Of a stretch of DNA of 64,000 nt, positions 1 to 13,720 are shown piece after piece. This DNA is from Sitta carolinensis. Lineage: Eukaryota; Chordata; Aves; Passeriformes; Sittidae. A program made the translations under genes and the position numbers. How positions within the stretch are numbered: the first letter of the stretch is position 1; every line of letters starts with the position of its first letter. The stretch covers positions 2,542,001 through 2,606,000 of the forward strand of contig CM063295.1 in NCBI GenBank assembly GCA_032173965.1, read 5' to 3'. The notes below the pieces were generated by a model. That model was not told the DNA's origin, did no database searches, and saw only the letters and a program-made list of their open reading frames with translations.

Positions 1-22
1 CTGGCACTTAGCAGCAGCTTAC

Positions 23-2676
23 CTATTCCATGTTTTCTGAACTCCTTCACCACTCCAAGACTTAGGATGTAAGCAACTTGAGTGTCCACAGGAAAATTGG
101 AAGCTAGGATATCTCCATCCTGAGTAGAGATAGGACAGGTTATTTAATAGGGTACCTGGGGAGGCACAGGAAGAAGCAAGAATCCTGTACTGGAACACCT
201 GAAAACAAGGCTAATGCAAGACACTTCTCTTCACTGAACAGTCTAAGCTGATGCTTTTGGAATGGAAGTTAAAATATCCAAACGTGGAACTCTTCCTATT
301 TTCACATCATCCTCCCAGAGGCAGAACACAAACCATGCTATTTCCGACCTATGTACATTATTTGTGGGACTAGGAAAAGAACGTGCTTGCTTTCTTTACC
401 AGAGGGATTCAAAGTGCCAGTTCTGGAGTCACCCAGCAGTGTTTCTATCAACCCAGCAAGTCCTTGTGGCCTGCAAGCTGCACCTGTGTCAGCTGCAGAT
501 CTCTGCATGCTGGGGAGGACAAGGAGCACATTCCACAGGCCCAATTGCCCAGAGCAGTGCCTGAATAAGCCCTTGGCTTTCAGCTTGGCTGGAACAAGAG
601 CCTTTTGTAGAAGTTGCTGAAGATGCAGCTTCTGACTGTGATGAGCTTTGAGATGAAGCCAGAGCTGAGGTGAAGAGACCCATGTGCTACTCTGTGCTCT
701 CAGCTCCTGTGCATGTTGGGATTATTGTTTAACCACAACACTGAGGGCCTTCCAGGAGTTAGGCATTGCCTCTGCTTTTTTTTAGTGCTCTTCTCCCATA
801 CTCCTCAGTGACCATCTCTTCTTTCCCTCTCTGCTGCACTGGATTGTCTCTGCTGGCCTCCAAGCTCTGGTGCCTCTGAAGTCCAAGCTCTCTGCAGACA
901 GGTCACCTCCCCTCAGTGCTTGGGACAGGGACTGGGTAAAGGGAGGAGTTTCTCCAGGAAGTAATGGAGTGACTCACCCAGTCCAGCTAAGGAAGCTCTT
1001 CAGAAAAAAAGAGATTTGTGCTCCCATAGCTACACCAGTCGTGGCCAGGGATTAGCCTGCAGGACCTGATCCCTCAGCTCCCCAGGGGGCCATGCCCCAG
1101 CAGGAAGAGCCTCTGTGGCACCACAAGCCAGCCCTGCTCCAGTAGCTGCAAATCAGCGTGTGCTTCCTTCCTTACAGTGACTCTGGATCAAGTGTCTGAA
1201 CAGGGCAGGGAAAACCTCACCCCAAACAGGTCCCGTTCCCCAGAGCAGGGGTGGAGTCTGTCCCGCTGAAGCCCGGGGGGGTCACTTACCTCTTTGTGCA
1301 CTTTCGTCCTGCTCTTGATCTCTGCCACTATCATCCCCACGATGGAGCCTCTGTAAGTGGCTGCGAGGGAAAAGAACTTCTTGTTGGAAGTGATATCTCG
1401 GTACCATGAGTCAGGGTACCTGGGAAGGAACCAGAAACAGCAATGTCTGCGGATGCAAAGCCCGTGGAGACAGGCATGAGATGCTCCTCAACTAGAAACA
1501 GCTGATGCATCCCATTTAGTGCCTGGGTTCTTTCATCATGTAATGGCCTCCTGCCTTGCTAAGAGAACCACATTTTCATCTTACAGTCTTTGCCCAGAGC
1601 TTTCACATCCATCTTTTTAGCAAGTTATTTTTAAATGCAAGATCCATCTGCCCTCATCTAAGAGTGTAAGGTTCTCATTAATTTGATACACATGTAAAAA
1701 AAAATGCTGCATATTGATAGGAAAAAAAAAAATCACACCATCAGCCTCCAGTTCTCCACCTCCTTCAGCTACTAAAGGGAAACTTCTGTATGTTCATTTA
1801 TTTCCAAGTGAGAGTTCAGCATGTCTTGCCTTTAAAAGAAATCTACAAAACTCAAAATATTATGAATGCTTTTGCTGATTTGTTACATTTTATTTATTCA
1901 ATCTTAATTATAATCTGCTAGAATCCTCTATAAACCTTCTCTGTAAAGCTAAAGTTAAAAATCCCTGAAGTCTACAGCTGTGGTTTCCCTGGATGCTTTA
2001 GGCCAGAAATCTGTCAGTGTCCCCTGGAATAGCTCCTCATTCCTGAACTCGTGCAGTCTTGGGCATTTACTAAATGTGGGTCTGGGGAGCTGGCCTGGGC
2101 CAGGCTGAGATCAGCTTTAAGGGATGAAGAGTGATCCCAGGGAAGCCCTGCTCAGTTCCCTGGGGCATTCAGGGCAGCCCCTCAAGAACAGCTCTGTGCC
2201 AGTCTGGTTTGGCTCTGAGGGTGCTGCCCCAGCACCACGCTCCAGGACACAGCTTCTTCTCACAAGCACAGGGATGCTGTCCTTTTTCCTGGAGGTGCTC
2301 TCTTTTCCCCATGTCTTTCTGTCTTTCTCAAGAAGCTGATCCATCCTTTTAATGACAAAGGCCATTTTCCTGCCAAAATCCACATGCAGGAAGTTCCTGA
2401 TGACTCCAGTATACTGCAGGACAGGCAGCAAAGGATCTTTAACAACACAGTGCACAGAAGACTCCCAACCTGCTGCTGTCCTGGCAACAGCCCTGAGGCT
2501 GCACAGAGCTGGACCAGTGCAGGCTCCCACCATTTGTGCCCACCTGCCCCCAAACCAGTCACATACTCTATTGGGAACCAGTCTCCACAGAGCTGTTTCA
2601 CGGTGTCTATGTCATCGTGGCAGAGCAGGCGCAGGTTCACATCCGTCAGTGCAGTCGGGGGCACCTCCTCTGTCAT
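23..2676 (-). CDS. NAA60: N-alpha-acetyltransferase 60 (NatF), 5' coding half, partial
   Basis: NAA60 acetylates the N-termini of proteins at the cytosolic face of Golgi and other membranes (family knowledge). Three coding exons are visible on the minus strand: 2676-2567 (starts MTEEVPPTALTDVNLRLL, ends at a GTATGT donor), 1419-1290 and 119-23. Phases join cleanly (110 + 130 + 97 bases), giving about 112 of roughly 242 residues. The joined protein reads through the GNAT start (LCHDDIDTVKQLCGDWFPIE), SLAATYRGSIVGMIVAEIK and VAYILSLGVVKEFRKHGI, where the acetyl-CoA-binding R-x-x-G-x-G/A loop (RKHGIG) crosses the donor at position 22. The remaining exons lie beyond the left edge. The acceptor at 2684-2683 lies just upstream of the ATG, so the 5' UTR continues in upstream exon(s). 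No frame damage is seen in the visible part. Confidence 0.93.
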
Positions 2677-3939
2677 TCACACCTGGGAGGGAAGGAAGCA
2701 CGAGAGCAGTGATGGCACACAGGCTCTGACCCAACAGCACCACGAGGGCTCGGGAGGGACAAAGCTGCTCTTCCCAGAAAAGCCAGCTTTCAGGAGAGAT
2801 GAAGCAAAGCATGGCAATGTTAAGCCGAGAAGGAACTCCAAGCTGTGCTGGCCATGGGGCAAGCCCAGCTCACAGCTCAGCCTGTCCCATCCCTCCAGCC
2901 CCATCTCCAGACACATCCCAATCCCTGGGAGCACATCTGGTGACTCTGTGTGCAGGGAGCATGTGGCCACCAGCCCTTCCAAAAAAAGCATTAAATGAGC
3001 CAACAGTGTGCCAAGTGTACCTTATGTTGCATGGAGCTCTTCAAGCGTCCGTGCAGGACCAACGTTTTGTTAAAACAAAACTGAACAAACAGCTTAAAAA
3101 GGAAGCACTGCTAGAGGAATGTTTAGAAAGACCTCTTGCACAACCCTGCCATCTCCAGTGAGTACATATGCAGAGGATTCCAACTCTTTAAAATGTTCAT
3201 TTTGTTTAACCTGTGCTGGTGAAATGAGATCTAGTTTCACTTCCCCTCGTTCCCGTGTGCCACAGCTCCTGCCAGCCCAGCACAGAGCGCTCAGTTACAG
3301 AAATCCCAGGACACCTTTTCTGCAGAGCCCTGCCACGATCTGCTCAGCACAAATAGAACACTTGCTGCAATGTCTTCAGCCTTTTTTAACAAGCACCAGA
3401 GGGAAAGAAGTGAGGGATAGCTAAAGAGGTTGTAAAAGCATTTGATGGGTGACTGGAGAACACATTTTAGGCAGGACAATGCCCCACATGAGAAAGACAA
3501 GGTGAGGAGTCGTTCCCTTCGTCTTTCTAACTCTGACCTCCCCAGACCAGAATGCAAATTAAAAAAAAACGAAGCCACCGCCCTTAACAAAAATAAATTT
3601 TTACTTTCTTTTCCCAGTTTTAAGAGTGTCAAGTTTTGGTTTCAAAGTGCCAAGTTATAAGGGAAAAGCTGCACAGAGCAATGTCTGTCTATGCCCTCCT
3701 GTCAAAAGGGATGCTCAACTCTTCCAGTGTTCTTGATTTAAAGCTCAGAGCTCAAGGAGGAACAGATTTAAACACACTCCCCATTGGACTGCATATATGC
3801 CATTTGAGCAGCTTCAACACAAAAACTGTAACTGGCAAACTTACAATTGCCAGTTTGAGCAACTTTAAGTTGCCGAACTCACAATTTAGCAATTAATTGT
3901 AAATTATTAAGTTACTAAACTTACTTGGACAAGCTCTCA

Positions 3940-4040
3940 AGCACATGGTGGGATCCCCGAGGTGTCCTGTGCAGGGCCAGCAGTTGGACTCAATGATCCT
4001 GATGGGTCCCTTCCCTGCAGCGTATTCTGTGATTCTACTC
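3940..4040 (+). mobile_element. CR1-like 3' fragment
   Basis: Text gggccagcagttggactcaa followed by tgatcctgatgggtcccttc and tattctgtgattctac is a typical CR1 3' end of another subfamily. It lies in the NAA60 intron. Confidence 0.7.
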
Positions 4041-4877
4041 TGCCAGCTACAGTCACCCTGTGCTGAAACGGATCGCTTGTTCCTCTCCCAAGAGTTCCTT
4101 AAAAAGCATCACAGCTATTTTCCAGCCTGTTGTTGGACTGTGGCTGCATGTTTACTGAGCAGCCCACTGCGTTCAGTCAGTCCAGGTGCCAGTTTCAAAA
4201 CAACTTAAGCCCCTACAAAACCTGCACTCCCTGCTTCCTTTAAAACTTTTTCGCACTCCCAGAATTGGCTCAAGCCCTCAGGCCAGCCTTGGAATCCGTA
4301 CCCTGTCCCAGCAGTGCACACGCTCCCCACCCCAGCCTCTGGGGACCTTTTTAGAAGCCTCAGCTTCACCCCAGGGGACCCTGAGGAAGGAAAGGCAAAC
4401 ATTTGCTGGCTAAAGCTCATCTGATCCACACCACGGATTCTGGATGATGTGGATCCCAGCCTCACCCCTACCGAGCCATTTCAGAGCTGTGACACACCAC
4501 AGGATCATTTTTCTTGCAAAGTTTAAATGCTCCTGTAAGGGAACACCCCTTCTCAGCATTAATAAATCAGAGAGAAATGAAACCACCATCCCAGAGCCAT
4601 GGTTTTGCTAACGAGTAGAAAAGGCAGGGCGGCTGCTGCCAGAGAGGCAGAGCCAGCACAGGACACATTCCTGTGAGGATTAGTCCATGTGTACTTAACA
4701 CCATATTCTCAAAGAGCTGGGCAAGCATTAGGCATTATCCTGGAGCTGAAGCCAGCCTCAAAAGGTAATCCATGACTGTTTTGTTGAACAGGATAATCCC
4801 CCTTCCCTTCAAATTCAGACACCCACGGCTAGCTGTGTTTGCAGGGACTCACTCCATCCATGGGGTGACCCAATCCA

Positions 4878-4968
4878 GATGCTCCAGCACATTTAAAGGG
4901 CACTGGGGACACCCTTCTGGCACCCTTTCAGATGCTCCAACACATTTAAAGGGCACTGGGGACACCCA
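4878..4968. repeat. 53-bp tandem duplication in the NAA60 intron
   Basis: GATGCTCCAGCACATTTAAA and its flank GGGCACTGGGGACACCC recur 53 bp apart (4878 and 4931) with a single difference (CAGC versus CAAC) in the shared 37 bases. Confidence 0.85.
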
Positions 4969-6423
4969 CAGGGCTGTAGGAGAGCAGACCAGTGCCCCTT
5001 CCTTCCTGGCCAGGTGTCCCTGCTGCTGGAGAAGCTGTGGTAGGTGGCTGCTATGACCAAGAGAGAAGAAATTCCAGGCAAATCAATTCCCTTCATAGCC
5101 AGGTGACAGCCTCTGGGTATTCTGGGATAGCTGGAACAACAGCCAAGAGCAGGTCCTGGCCCTGGGCACAGCCTGTGGCAATGCTGTCCTCAACACAGCC
5201 AAAGTCCTGAACTCAATTCTCAGCCAACACAGTGACCTATGTATCACTTTTAGAGTCAACTTAAGAGGACAAAATACATGTTTGAAAGCACAAAATAAAA
5301 CAAAACCAGTATCAGTGTAAAACAAAACGCTGGGAGTTAAAAGGGCTTCTAGGGGTTTAGAGGCTGCAACACTGACAACACAAGTTCTGACCTTTGAGAC
5401 CAAATGGTGGCTACTGTGAAGCCAAACACTGGATCCAGGGCCATGTGCTTAATTCAAGGGTGTCCACAGCCACTTTGGAAAGCCAAAGTGAAGGTCTCTT
5501 ATTTCTTTTCATAGCTTCTTCTTAGGTGCCACACGATGGCCACGGTCTGGGAGGTGACGTGGCCAACGTGGCCCCCTCTCTCCCCTCCCAGGGGGCACAG
5601 TGACCTCACCCTGCTGTCAAAACAGGAAGCACTTGCCCAGGAGGATTAGAAAATGAGCCAGCATTTCATATTTTATTTAACATTTCATGCTTATGAAGGG
5701 ATAGTGCAGTTAAACATTTGAAAAAGCTCCGAGGACACCCTCTTACAAAATACTGCAGTCAGGAGCAAGCAGAACTAGAAACTGAGCATTTAATTCCCTT
5801 TCTTACCTAAAACCTGCAGATATTAATGCATAACAAATTCATTTAAAAATACAGGAAAGCATAAAGGTTTTAAGCATTTTTACTAGTTTTCTGCCTTGCT
5901 CTGTTGAAACAAATCTAGCAAAATGTTTTGGCCTCAAGTGTATTGGGTAGCTCGGAGGAACATGTGAAACTCTCATGACAAATATTTAGCAGTAATGGAA
6001 GTCAGATGAAAAGAAATAGTACATGCATTACTAAATAAGCCAACTTGACATATAATTTTAAATATAAGTACATTGTGAGGCCTGAACTTGCTATTTAAAA
6101 TGATGTCAGAAATCTTTGGCATCAATAAGCTCTCACTGTAACGAGCTAAAACCAGCATTGCACAGATCTGCCTAAAAGGCAGCAGAGCCTTTGGCTCCAG
6201 CATTGGCTGGAGCTCCAGGAATTGTCCCTGCTCACTCAGCACCATGGAGCCAAGCACAGGCACTGACATTCCCACCACCAGCACTGCCAGGAGAAGGAGC
6301 AGTTCTTGCTTAGAGCCAGGTGCACCATCAGTTTATTTACATGGACCAGACGTTTCACAGCTAAGACACCTCAGCTCAAGATTTTCACAAGAGCAGGAGG
6401 TTTTCATTCCCTCTTAGAGCTCT

Positions 6424-6480
6424 CGTATTTAAAATAATATAATATAATAAAATAATATATGATAATAATAATAATAAAAC
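6424..6480. repeat. AT-rich simple repeat (TAATA/ATAATA)
   Basis: An interrupted TAATA and ATAATA tract lies in the NAA60 intron. No coding or regulatory reading is supported. Confidence 0.85.
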
Positions 6481-8182
6481 CTACATAAGATCACATTTCT
6501 AGAGACAGGAAGCCATACAGAACCAGCACTCTTAATCCAGCAGGGTGTTCAAATGAAGGATAAAGCCCAGTGCTTTGGCAGGCAGCTGCTTAAATGTGCT
6601 TGAAAATTCCTTGAGCACTTCCATATGTACAAAAACCTGGCCAGGTGGTTCTACAAGTTGAGATTTCCCTTGTTTAGCACTGTTAGACATTTTTAACAAT
6701 GTTTCTGCCTTGTGCATCCTGCAAAAATGAGTTGGATTTCACCAGTGAACAAGATGCTGGTTTCATGAATTTTTATTTTGACTTCAGCTTCCAAGCAGAT
6801 AAACTCATGAAATTCCCAAATAAAAATTTTATCATCTAGCAACAAATATCACTGAATTTCCTAGCAGATTAAAAGTCAGGTAATGTAAGACTAAAGTCAA
6901 ACAAATAGTAACTAGGATTGTTTACAACTCTAACTCCCAGTAAGGGATGTATTGACTTTAAATTTAGTGTTCACACAAAAACCAACGTGAAGGAATCTTC
7001 TTCACTTGCAGAAACAAAGCTGGATCGAAGTTCATTGATACCTTTTACTTTACTTAAAAGCCAGTTGAGATCAATTCATGCCACAGAAAGCAGCAGAGCT
7101 GCAGGGAAGAAGAGAAGCCCTGGCAGGCTGTGGGTGTTTATAAATGGATCCCATAATCCAGGCAGCATGGTCCCTTACGGGCACACCCAGCCAGCCCGGT
7201 GTCCCAGCACTTCCAAATTCAACAGTGACTCGGCATGAAGATTTTCACCCTCAGGAATCCAAAGCATTCATTTTGAGCACACTCCTGCTGGATTATTAAG
7301 GATTATCTGCTGTCCTTCCCAGAAGGAAAAGATTAAGTTCCTGCAGACGGCTCCCGGGGACACACCCGAAGGGGCTGTCCCGGAGGAAGGGCAGTGACCC
7401 CAAACAACCCCGGGCACCGGGCTGGCCCTGTCCTGGCAGCTCCTGCCCAGCACTGCAGGACGTGTCACAGTGGCTCCACTTCACAGACCCTCCCTGGGAG
7501 ATCTGCACACGGGCAGAGATGGATTTTCTTGTGCCCTCACACCAGAGGTGCTGCTCTGTGTCACCCCCAAATCCTTGTCTGCAACTCCAGTGACAATCTG
7601 GACAGTGCTCAGATCCCGGTAGCACAAGATTTCCAGGAAAGAAAAATTAATAACATTTGGCATTCTCTCTCATTTGTAAGTAAATAGGATCAAACAAACC
7701 CAGAGAGAATCTTAAAGTTATCAAAATGCAGGATTTTAGCTGTGTCTGAGCACCACAGTACCCAAACCAGTCACAAAATCTGCTATTATCTTCCAGAACA
7801 TGAACAGGAATTTTCACAGCTGTAAGTGTCTCTACCTTGAGCAGTCTGGCACTGGGGATTTGATTTACATTAAACCATTCAGTCTGAACCAGTTCAGTTC
7901 CACAAAGCAGTAAAGATTTCCCTGCTGCATTTCATTTTCAGCTTACCGTGTTTTTAGGTTACTGGTCTCGCAGGGAATGTTCCACACAGACACCTCTGTC
8001 ACCAAGCTCCTTTCATTTAATACAATGAAAGTGCAACTGGATTTCAAAACATCGTGGTTTCATTTCTAAGAATCTCAAAGAGGCACTTCCAGGACTTAGG
8101 GCAACATTATCCAAGCAACAGGAACCAACTTTTAAAAGACATTTAAATAGCTTGACAGCTTCTCAGTACTACTTCAAGTATG

Positions 8183-8240
8183 GTCACAGAACAAAAGAAG
8201 TAGGTTGGAAAGACCTTTTGGGGTTTAACCCAACTTAGAC
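8183..8240 (-). mobile_element. Short CR1-like fragment, antisense
   Basis: GTAGGTTGGAAAGACCTTTT followed by aacccaactt resembles the last bases of CR1 in reverse complement. It is very short. Confidence 0.45.
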
Positions 8241-11200
8241 GGGTTGCTTAGGCCCACAAAATGTCAGTGAGGAACAAATCTCTTTTCCCTGCCTGGAATC
8301 AGACCGTTCCTTTGCATCTAAAGGCACAACTGGAAGCTGGGGTGTCAGACACGCTGCCTGCACCAACAGCCCCAGCTCTGGCAGCTTGCAGTGCAAGCAC
8401 ACCTGACAGGGCATTTGCTGCACTCTGTTTATCCATTTAACGCTCCTGCTCCTTCTAGGAATGCCCACGGGTTCATTTGGGACAGGCAGCACACAAACCC
8501 CAGAAGGCAGAGCTGCCCTCATTCCCACTTTGTTATGCAAACCGACAGAGCCTGGAGCTCTGGGCACACTGCACACTGCTCTCCATCCCGGGACACTCAT
8601 CACATCCCACAGCGGGGCTGCCCCAAACTGCCAGCACTTCACTCCCTACATTAGCAGAGCCTGGAGTGAGTGAGATTCTTAATGAGAAATCTAGGACAAA
8701 AGGACTGATTCTGTGCCTTGGTCTGAAAAAAAAAAAAAAAAAAAAGCAGTAACACGGGTGGAAGGAGGCTCTGATTATGTGACTTTACAACAGCCCAGCA
8801 CCTTTTGATCTGTGTTTTTCTGCCTTTTCTACCAGAATCAAAAGCACTGAGCCTCAAAGCCCCTTGTGAACCCAAGGGTGTGCACTAGCTCAAGATCTGG
8901 AGCTCCTCAATATTTAAATTCCTTCAACAGCAGCTTCTGTGCAGAAAACTGCCCTCCCCAAGCACCTGCCCTGGCTGCAACATGAGGAACACCCAAGGTT
9001 AATCCAGCCCTGCCATGTGGATCCCATCTGCCCCCAAAGCACAGCCCAAGCACTAATGGGATTCTCTTGGGAACATCACTCTGGAAAGAAAGGGGTTTGT
9101 CAGTGCCTGGACTTTCTTGTCCAGGAAATCCAACCAGGTCAGTGTGCTTGACTAGCATCCTACAGTTTAGAAGGGCAAAACCCAATGAGCTTGGGGAAGA
9201 ATGTGTTGTAAAAGAAAGCTGAATTCATCTCAGCCCCAGGAGGCTGCAGGGTAACCTTGGGTTGAGATCAGACTCTGCACTGGTGAATTGTCAGGTGCCC
9301 TGAGACAATTCATAAAGAATCACATCTTCCTGGCAGAGCCAGACCAACGTGGCAGGAACACACACACAGCTGAGCCCAAAGCATAAAAACTGAACAATTA
9401 AAAAAGCAAAATTTGAAGGCAGCAAAGCAGGCTTCAACCTGTGTACTCCTTCCTGAGCACCCTGACAGGGAACACACCTGGATTTGGATCCAACCATACA
9501 CTGCCATCACTGTGTTAAGCTTCTGCTATGATTTCAGCATGTTGCTGTATCACCCTGCTAAATCAGACTCCCACCTAACACCAAACAAGTCAATTTGGAT
9601 ATTATACCCTCCTCATGTGCACCAGCTACAAGAGCTTGGCCAGAGCACGTTGAACTCTGACAGCCAGCATTGCAGCACTCTCACACAAAACCTGGGAAAA
9701 CCATCCTGGCAATCAGCCCTCCCCATAAAAGGCTCACCCCAGATGGCTCAGACTATTTTTCCTCAGCTCTGAAATTGTGAAAACACCGTTCTAAGAACAC
9801 ATTTGTGCCTTGTCTCCAGCTCTGCACAATTTTCCACTGCTCCCTCATCGAGGTGTGCACACCACAGCACTGAAAGCCTCCAAGGCAAACATCCAGAATC
9901 ACTGTCATTAACACTTTGGCCTCCTGCCATGAAGGATCAGGATTTGAAACAGTCCCCAAAAGGATATTAAGAAGTGAGAAGACAAACTGTAGTTCTACCT
10001 GTGTAGCAAGCAGTGGTTATTTATTAGAAATAAAAAACACTTACTGTTAGTGAAAATCCTTTTATACTTGAACCCCTGATCTTCGGACAGCTGGACTTGC
10101 CAGACTCCCAGCAGCAGCAACATTTATGTTTTGCATGTGGGTTGTTTTCTGGGCTGTTCTTTCACCTTAGAGCTCTGGAAACATTACTGGAGCCGTGGAT
10201 TTTACAGGAGCCAGTCCCCAGATGAAGTGTCTGTAAAGAACACTGCACAAGGCTGGGCTTCCTGCTGCCCCAGATACAGCAATTCCTCCAGGGAATGGCA
10301 AACAAGAATCTCTCTAAGAGGGTTTTGCTGGTAAATCTTTTCTTGTTAAGACGAGGAAGGGAAAATCTGCTTTGTGACAGTGGCACTGTGGGGAGTTCAA
10401 ACCCAAGGGTCACAAAAGAGGCACATTAGCAACAAGCTCCTCGTTGGAGGGGGGATTTAATACACAGCAGGTTTCCAAGAGGCACCTCTTCCTCCAAAAA
10501 ACAAACAAAAAACTCCTAAACAATCCATCCTACCCGCAGGCACGCTGCCCTTTCTGAATTAGAATAAACAGCCACACAGAAAATGTGTGTAGTGACTGAA
10601 AAAACAGCCAGAAATGCAGCCTACAAACCCCTGGAGAAGGGAATTTGAGGCTGCCTCCATTTCCTACACGCTGTCCTCATTACGGAGCAGCACTGACAAA
10701 ACCCAGCCCCCTCCACCCACACCCTCACAGGAGACACCAACACAACTTTCCAGAGGTTACTGCCAACAAGGTGCTTTCAAATAATATAAAACTTGAAAAA
10801 GCTTGAAAAGAAAGTTCCTTCTCAGTTGTCAGACAAGTGCCCCAACTTTAACACCTCTCCAAGATCCCAACTTTAAAATTTGAGCCAAAATGGCTCCTCT
10901 TCCTTTCCCTTTTCAGCAGTTTTCCAAGCATGAGACACTCAGGTTCAACTCAAAAACTTCACTGCTGCTGTTTTAAACTAAAAACATTTTAAATGGTTTC
11001 TGGCATAAGTGTCTGCTCTGACAGCCACAGTAGTAAGTTGAGAAGCAGAAATTAAAAATTTAATTACGCCACCACATGCTGTGAGTGGTTAAAACCCAGG
11101 ATGGTAGGAGTGAGCCCACTCTGAGAAGGATTTTGGCTAGCACTTGGCTTCCAAGTCTGCAGATGAGGTGCTTGGCTAAGGCAGATCGTTCTCTGCTGTC

Positions 11201-13508
11201 ACTCTGAACAGCTGAAGCCCAAGCAGTTCTTCAAAAGCATCTGAACACGTCACTGAAGGGAATCCCTGTGCATGACCCAGGGCTGCCTCCAGCCCAGCAG
11301 CCTGGGTGTGAGCAGGAAGGCAGAGCTACCAGGATTTCTGAGTCAGCTCTGCCAGGAAGCGCCCGAGTTTGCACCTGCAATTGCTCAGGTATTTACAACA
11401 ACACTGGCACCCCAGTCAGCTTTGCAGGCACAGTTTCACCTGCTCACTCCCTAAATTACACTGGGAGTGGCTGGGCTGGGGGCACAGAGGTGGGAAATAG
11501 GCAGGAAATGAGAGAATGGCTTTTGGGGTGGCAGGACCAGCTCCCATGAGCCGACTGGCTCTGAGCCCAGCACTGACTCACTGACTGACAGACCATACTG
11601 GCCCGACCCCTGTATTCATAACACCCCCAAAAATCCCTCCACCAGGAGAGAAACCCCAGCCCCATATGCAAATAAAGATCATCCTTTCTGGGAAAGAACA
11701 CCAGACGTGAGAGAAGCACCAGACTTTGTTAATACAAATAAATGCACATGCTCTGTTAAAGGCTCTTTGACTAAAGACTATGTCCTGAATTCCACTGGCA
11801 GTTCCCACAATGTTTCATCACATCCAACTCCAGTCTGGATACCAGGAGTCAGGATGCCTGACTGCTTTAGGAAAAGAAGTGAAAAGTAAGAATGCCACAG
11901 GTTTTAAGAGGCACCCACGGGACAGATGTGAGAAGGCAATTTGCCTCAAACACATCAACCAATTTGTTGAGAGAAACAGCAGCAGCTTCAAAAAGCAAAA
12001 CATTGTCTCAGCACCACTAACAAATGTTTCCTTGCTTTGCCACCAGCTGTGGAAACACAAATTAGAGAAGTTCCAAGATGTAACAGAACTTCTTTTTAAC
12101 CTGCAAGAGAAAACCTTCTGCTTTAAAAGCCTGGTCCCTGTCACTGCCTCTGAGTGGGGCAAGGCTGCTCAGGTTTATCTCATAAGTGAGCTCACACATT
12201 AATTATCACACACGGGGACAGACACAGCTAGGGTTTTGGAGTTTTACCTGGTTTGTTGTTTTGGTTTTTTTTTAAACCTCACTTGTAAGTCACCTGCTAG
12301 AGTTTATTCCAACAGACAATGGGATAATCTGAATACAGACCATGCTCTAGTGCTCCCAAAAGTGTCCTCCATAAAGACTTATGAGGATACTAACCTGGAC
12401 TAAGCAGAGTCTGTGGCAGATTAAAAGAAATTAATTACAAGAATTAATTAGATTAAAATCATCTAGGGTGAATCCATAGTGAAAAGAGAGTTCAGTGAGG
12501 AGGTTCCTAAGAATAAGATAGAAGAAGAGAGGTATAGACATGCAACAAAACTGGCTGAGGATCCTTTGGGATAAGGCACAGATTTCCAAGATAGTAAAAT
12601 CTAAAGCTATTGGCAGTTGCAGAAAGCTCCCACAATGCCAAAAGCCAAGTCAAACTGCAAGCTGGTAGATGAAAAAAAAAAAAAAAACAAAAAAGAATGC
12701 AACTTGAAGGAATGCAAACATTTCCAATTTGTGTTGAGCACTGCAAGGGGGAAAAGCATCCACACTCACAGTGAGCTCTCTGGGAACATTTGTGGGTCGG
12801 TGGCAGAGGAGGACACAGGGAATTAATTATCAGAGCAGAGAGGGAAAAAGACCCATCTATAAAGAGCCTGGTCTGAGGTAGGTGCAGATATTTAATGCTT
12901 CTGTGTGTCTGTAAGTAAAACGCCAGAGGGGAAGGAAGCATGGCCAAGGTTCAGGAGCTCAGCAAGATCACCAGAGCGGAGCACAACAAAACCGGGATAA
13001 CCCAACAGGTACAGGGCAGGCCGAGCTCCAGCTCAACACAGGTAACGCAATTAAACACCCAGCCTGCCTGCAGTGGGACACGATAACGATCTGATGCCCA
13101 TAATCAAGAGCGGATCGTCCGAGACACGTTTCAGCTGCTGGCTGGACACGGCAGTGCCGGCGGCCTCAGCACAGCCCTCAGAAAACCCACCAGCCGTAAA
13201 CGAACAACCCCGAGCAACAGCGGGCCCGGCCACACGCCACAGCCCGGCCCTCCCGGGGGAATTCGGCCGCGAAGGAGGGGGAAACGGAGACGGCGGCAGG
13301 CGACGGCAATGGCCCGGAACTCTCCGGTCACCGGCAAGGACAGCAGCGCACCCCGAGGGCCCCGGACCCGCGGCGACCCAAGGGCGGGGGCGCCGGGGTT
13401 GCCATGGCGACTGCGCCGGGCCCGGGCCGGTGGCGGGCGAGCTCGCCCTGCCAGCGGCAGCCGCGTCCCCCCCCCAAGCAGAGCCCCCCAGGCTGCCCCC
13501 CGCTCACC

Positions 13509-13720
13509 TGGGAGGGGCGGCGGACGCGCCCTCAGCACATCCCGGGAGGAGGAACCGGGCGCGGGGCGCGGGCGGCGGCGCTGCCTCCCCCGGCACCGCG
13601 CAGTAACGCGCCTCCCCATTGGCCGCCGCCGGGACACGTGACCACGGGCCCGCGCATGCGCACGGAGGGGCGCCGGTCCCCTGAGGCCACGTGGGCGGCG
13701 CCGAGCGCGGAACGCGTCGG
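13509..13720 (-). promoter_or_regulatory. NAA60: NAA60 CpG-island promoter and first noncoding exon
   Basis: The region is very GC- and CpG-rich. On the minus strand a CCAAT box (13622-13618) precedes a strong splice donor, CCCAG|GTGAGC, whose exon ends at 13508. This makes a noncoding first exon at roughly 13570-13508 likely. Further upstream on the same strand are an E-box CACGTG at 13635-13640, an NRF1-type palindrome GCGCATGCGC at 13652-13661 and a second CACGTG at 13688-13693. The transcription start was not determined. Assignment to NAA60 is inference from orientation and the lack of any other minus-strand gene between here and its start codon. Confidence 0.6.

Larger units (their letters stand above)
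2683..13507 (-). other. NAA60 5' UTR intron, about 10.8 kb, no coding signal
   Basis: This stretch separates the NAA60 start-codon exon from its CpG-island first exon. Open frames in it are short, show no conserved protein pattern and have no matching splice sites. It holds AT-rich simple sequence, a short A run at 8726-8744, CR1-like fragments and a two-copy 53-bp repeat. Extra alternative 5' UTR exons are possible but cannot be recognised by eye. Confidence 0.6.

Noticed and set aside
8726..8744. Poly(A) run considered as the tail of a retroposed gene copy
   Set aside because: The sequence before it shows no recognisable coding or SINE sequence and no target-site duplication was seen. It may be a simple A tract.
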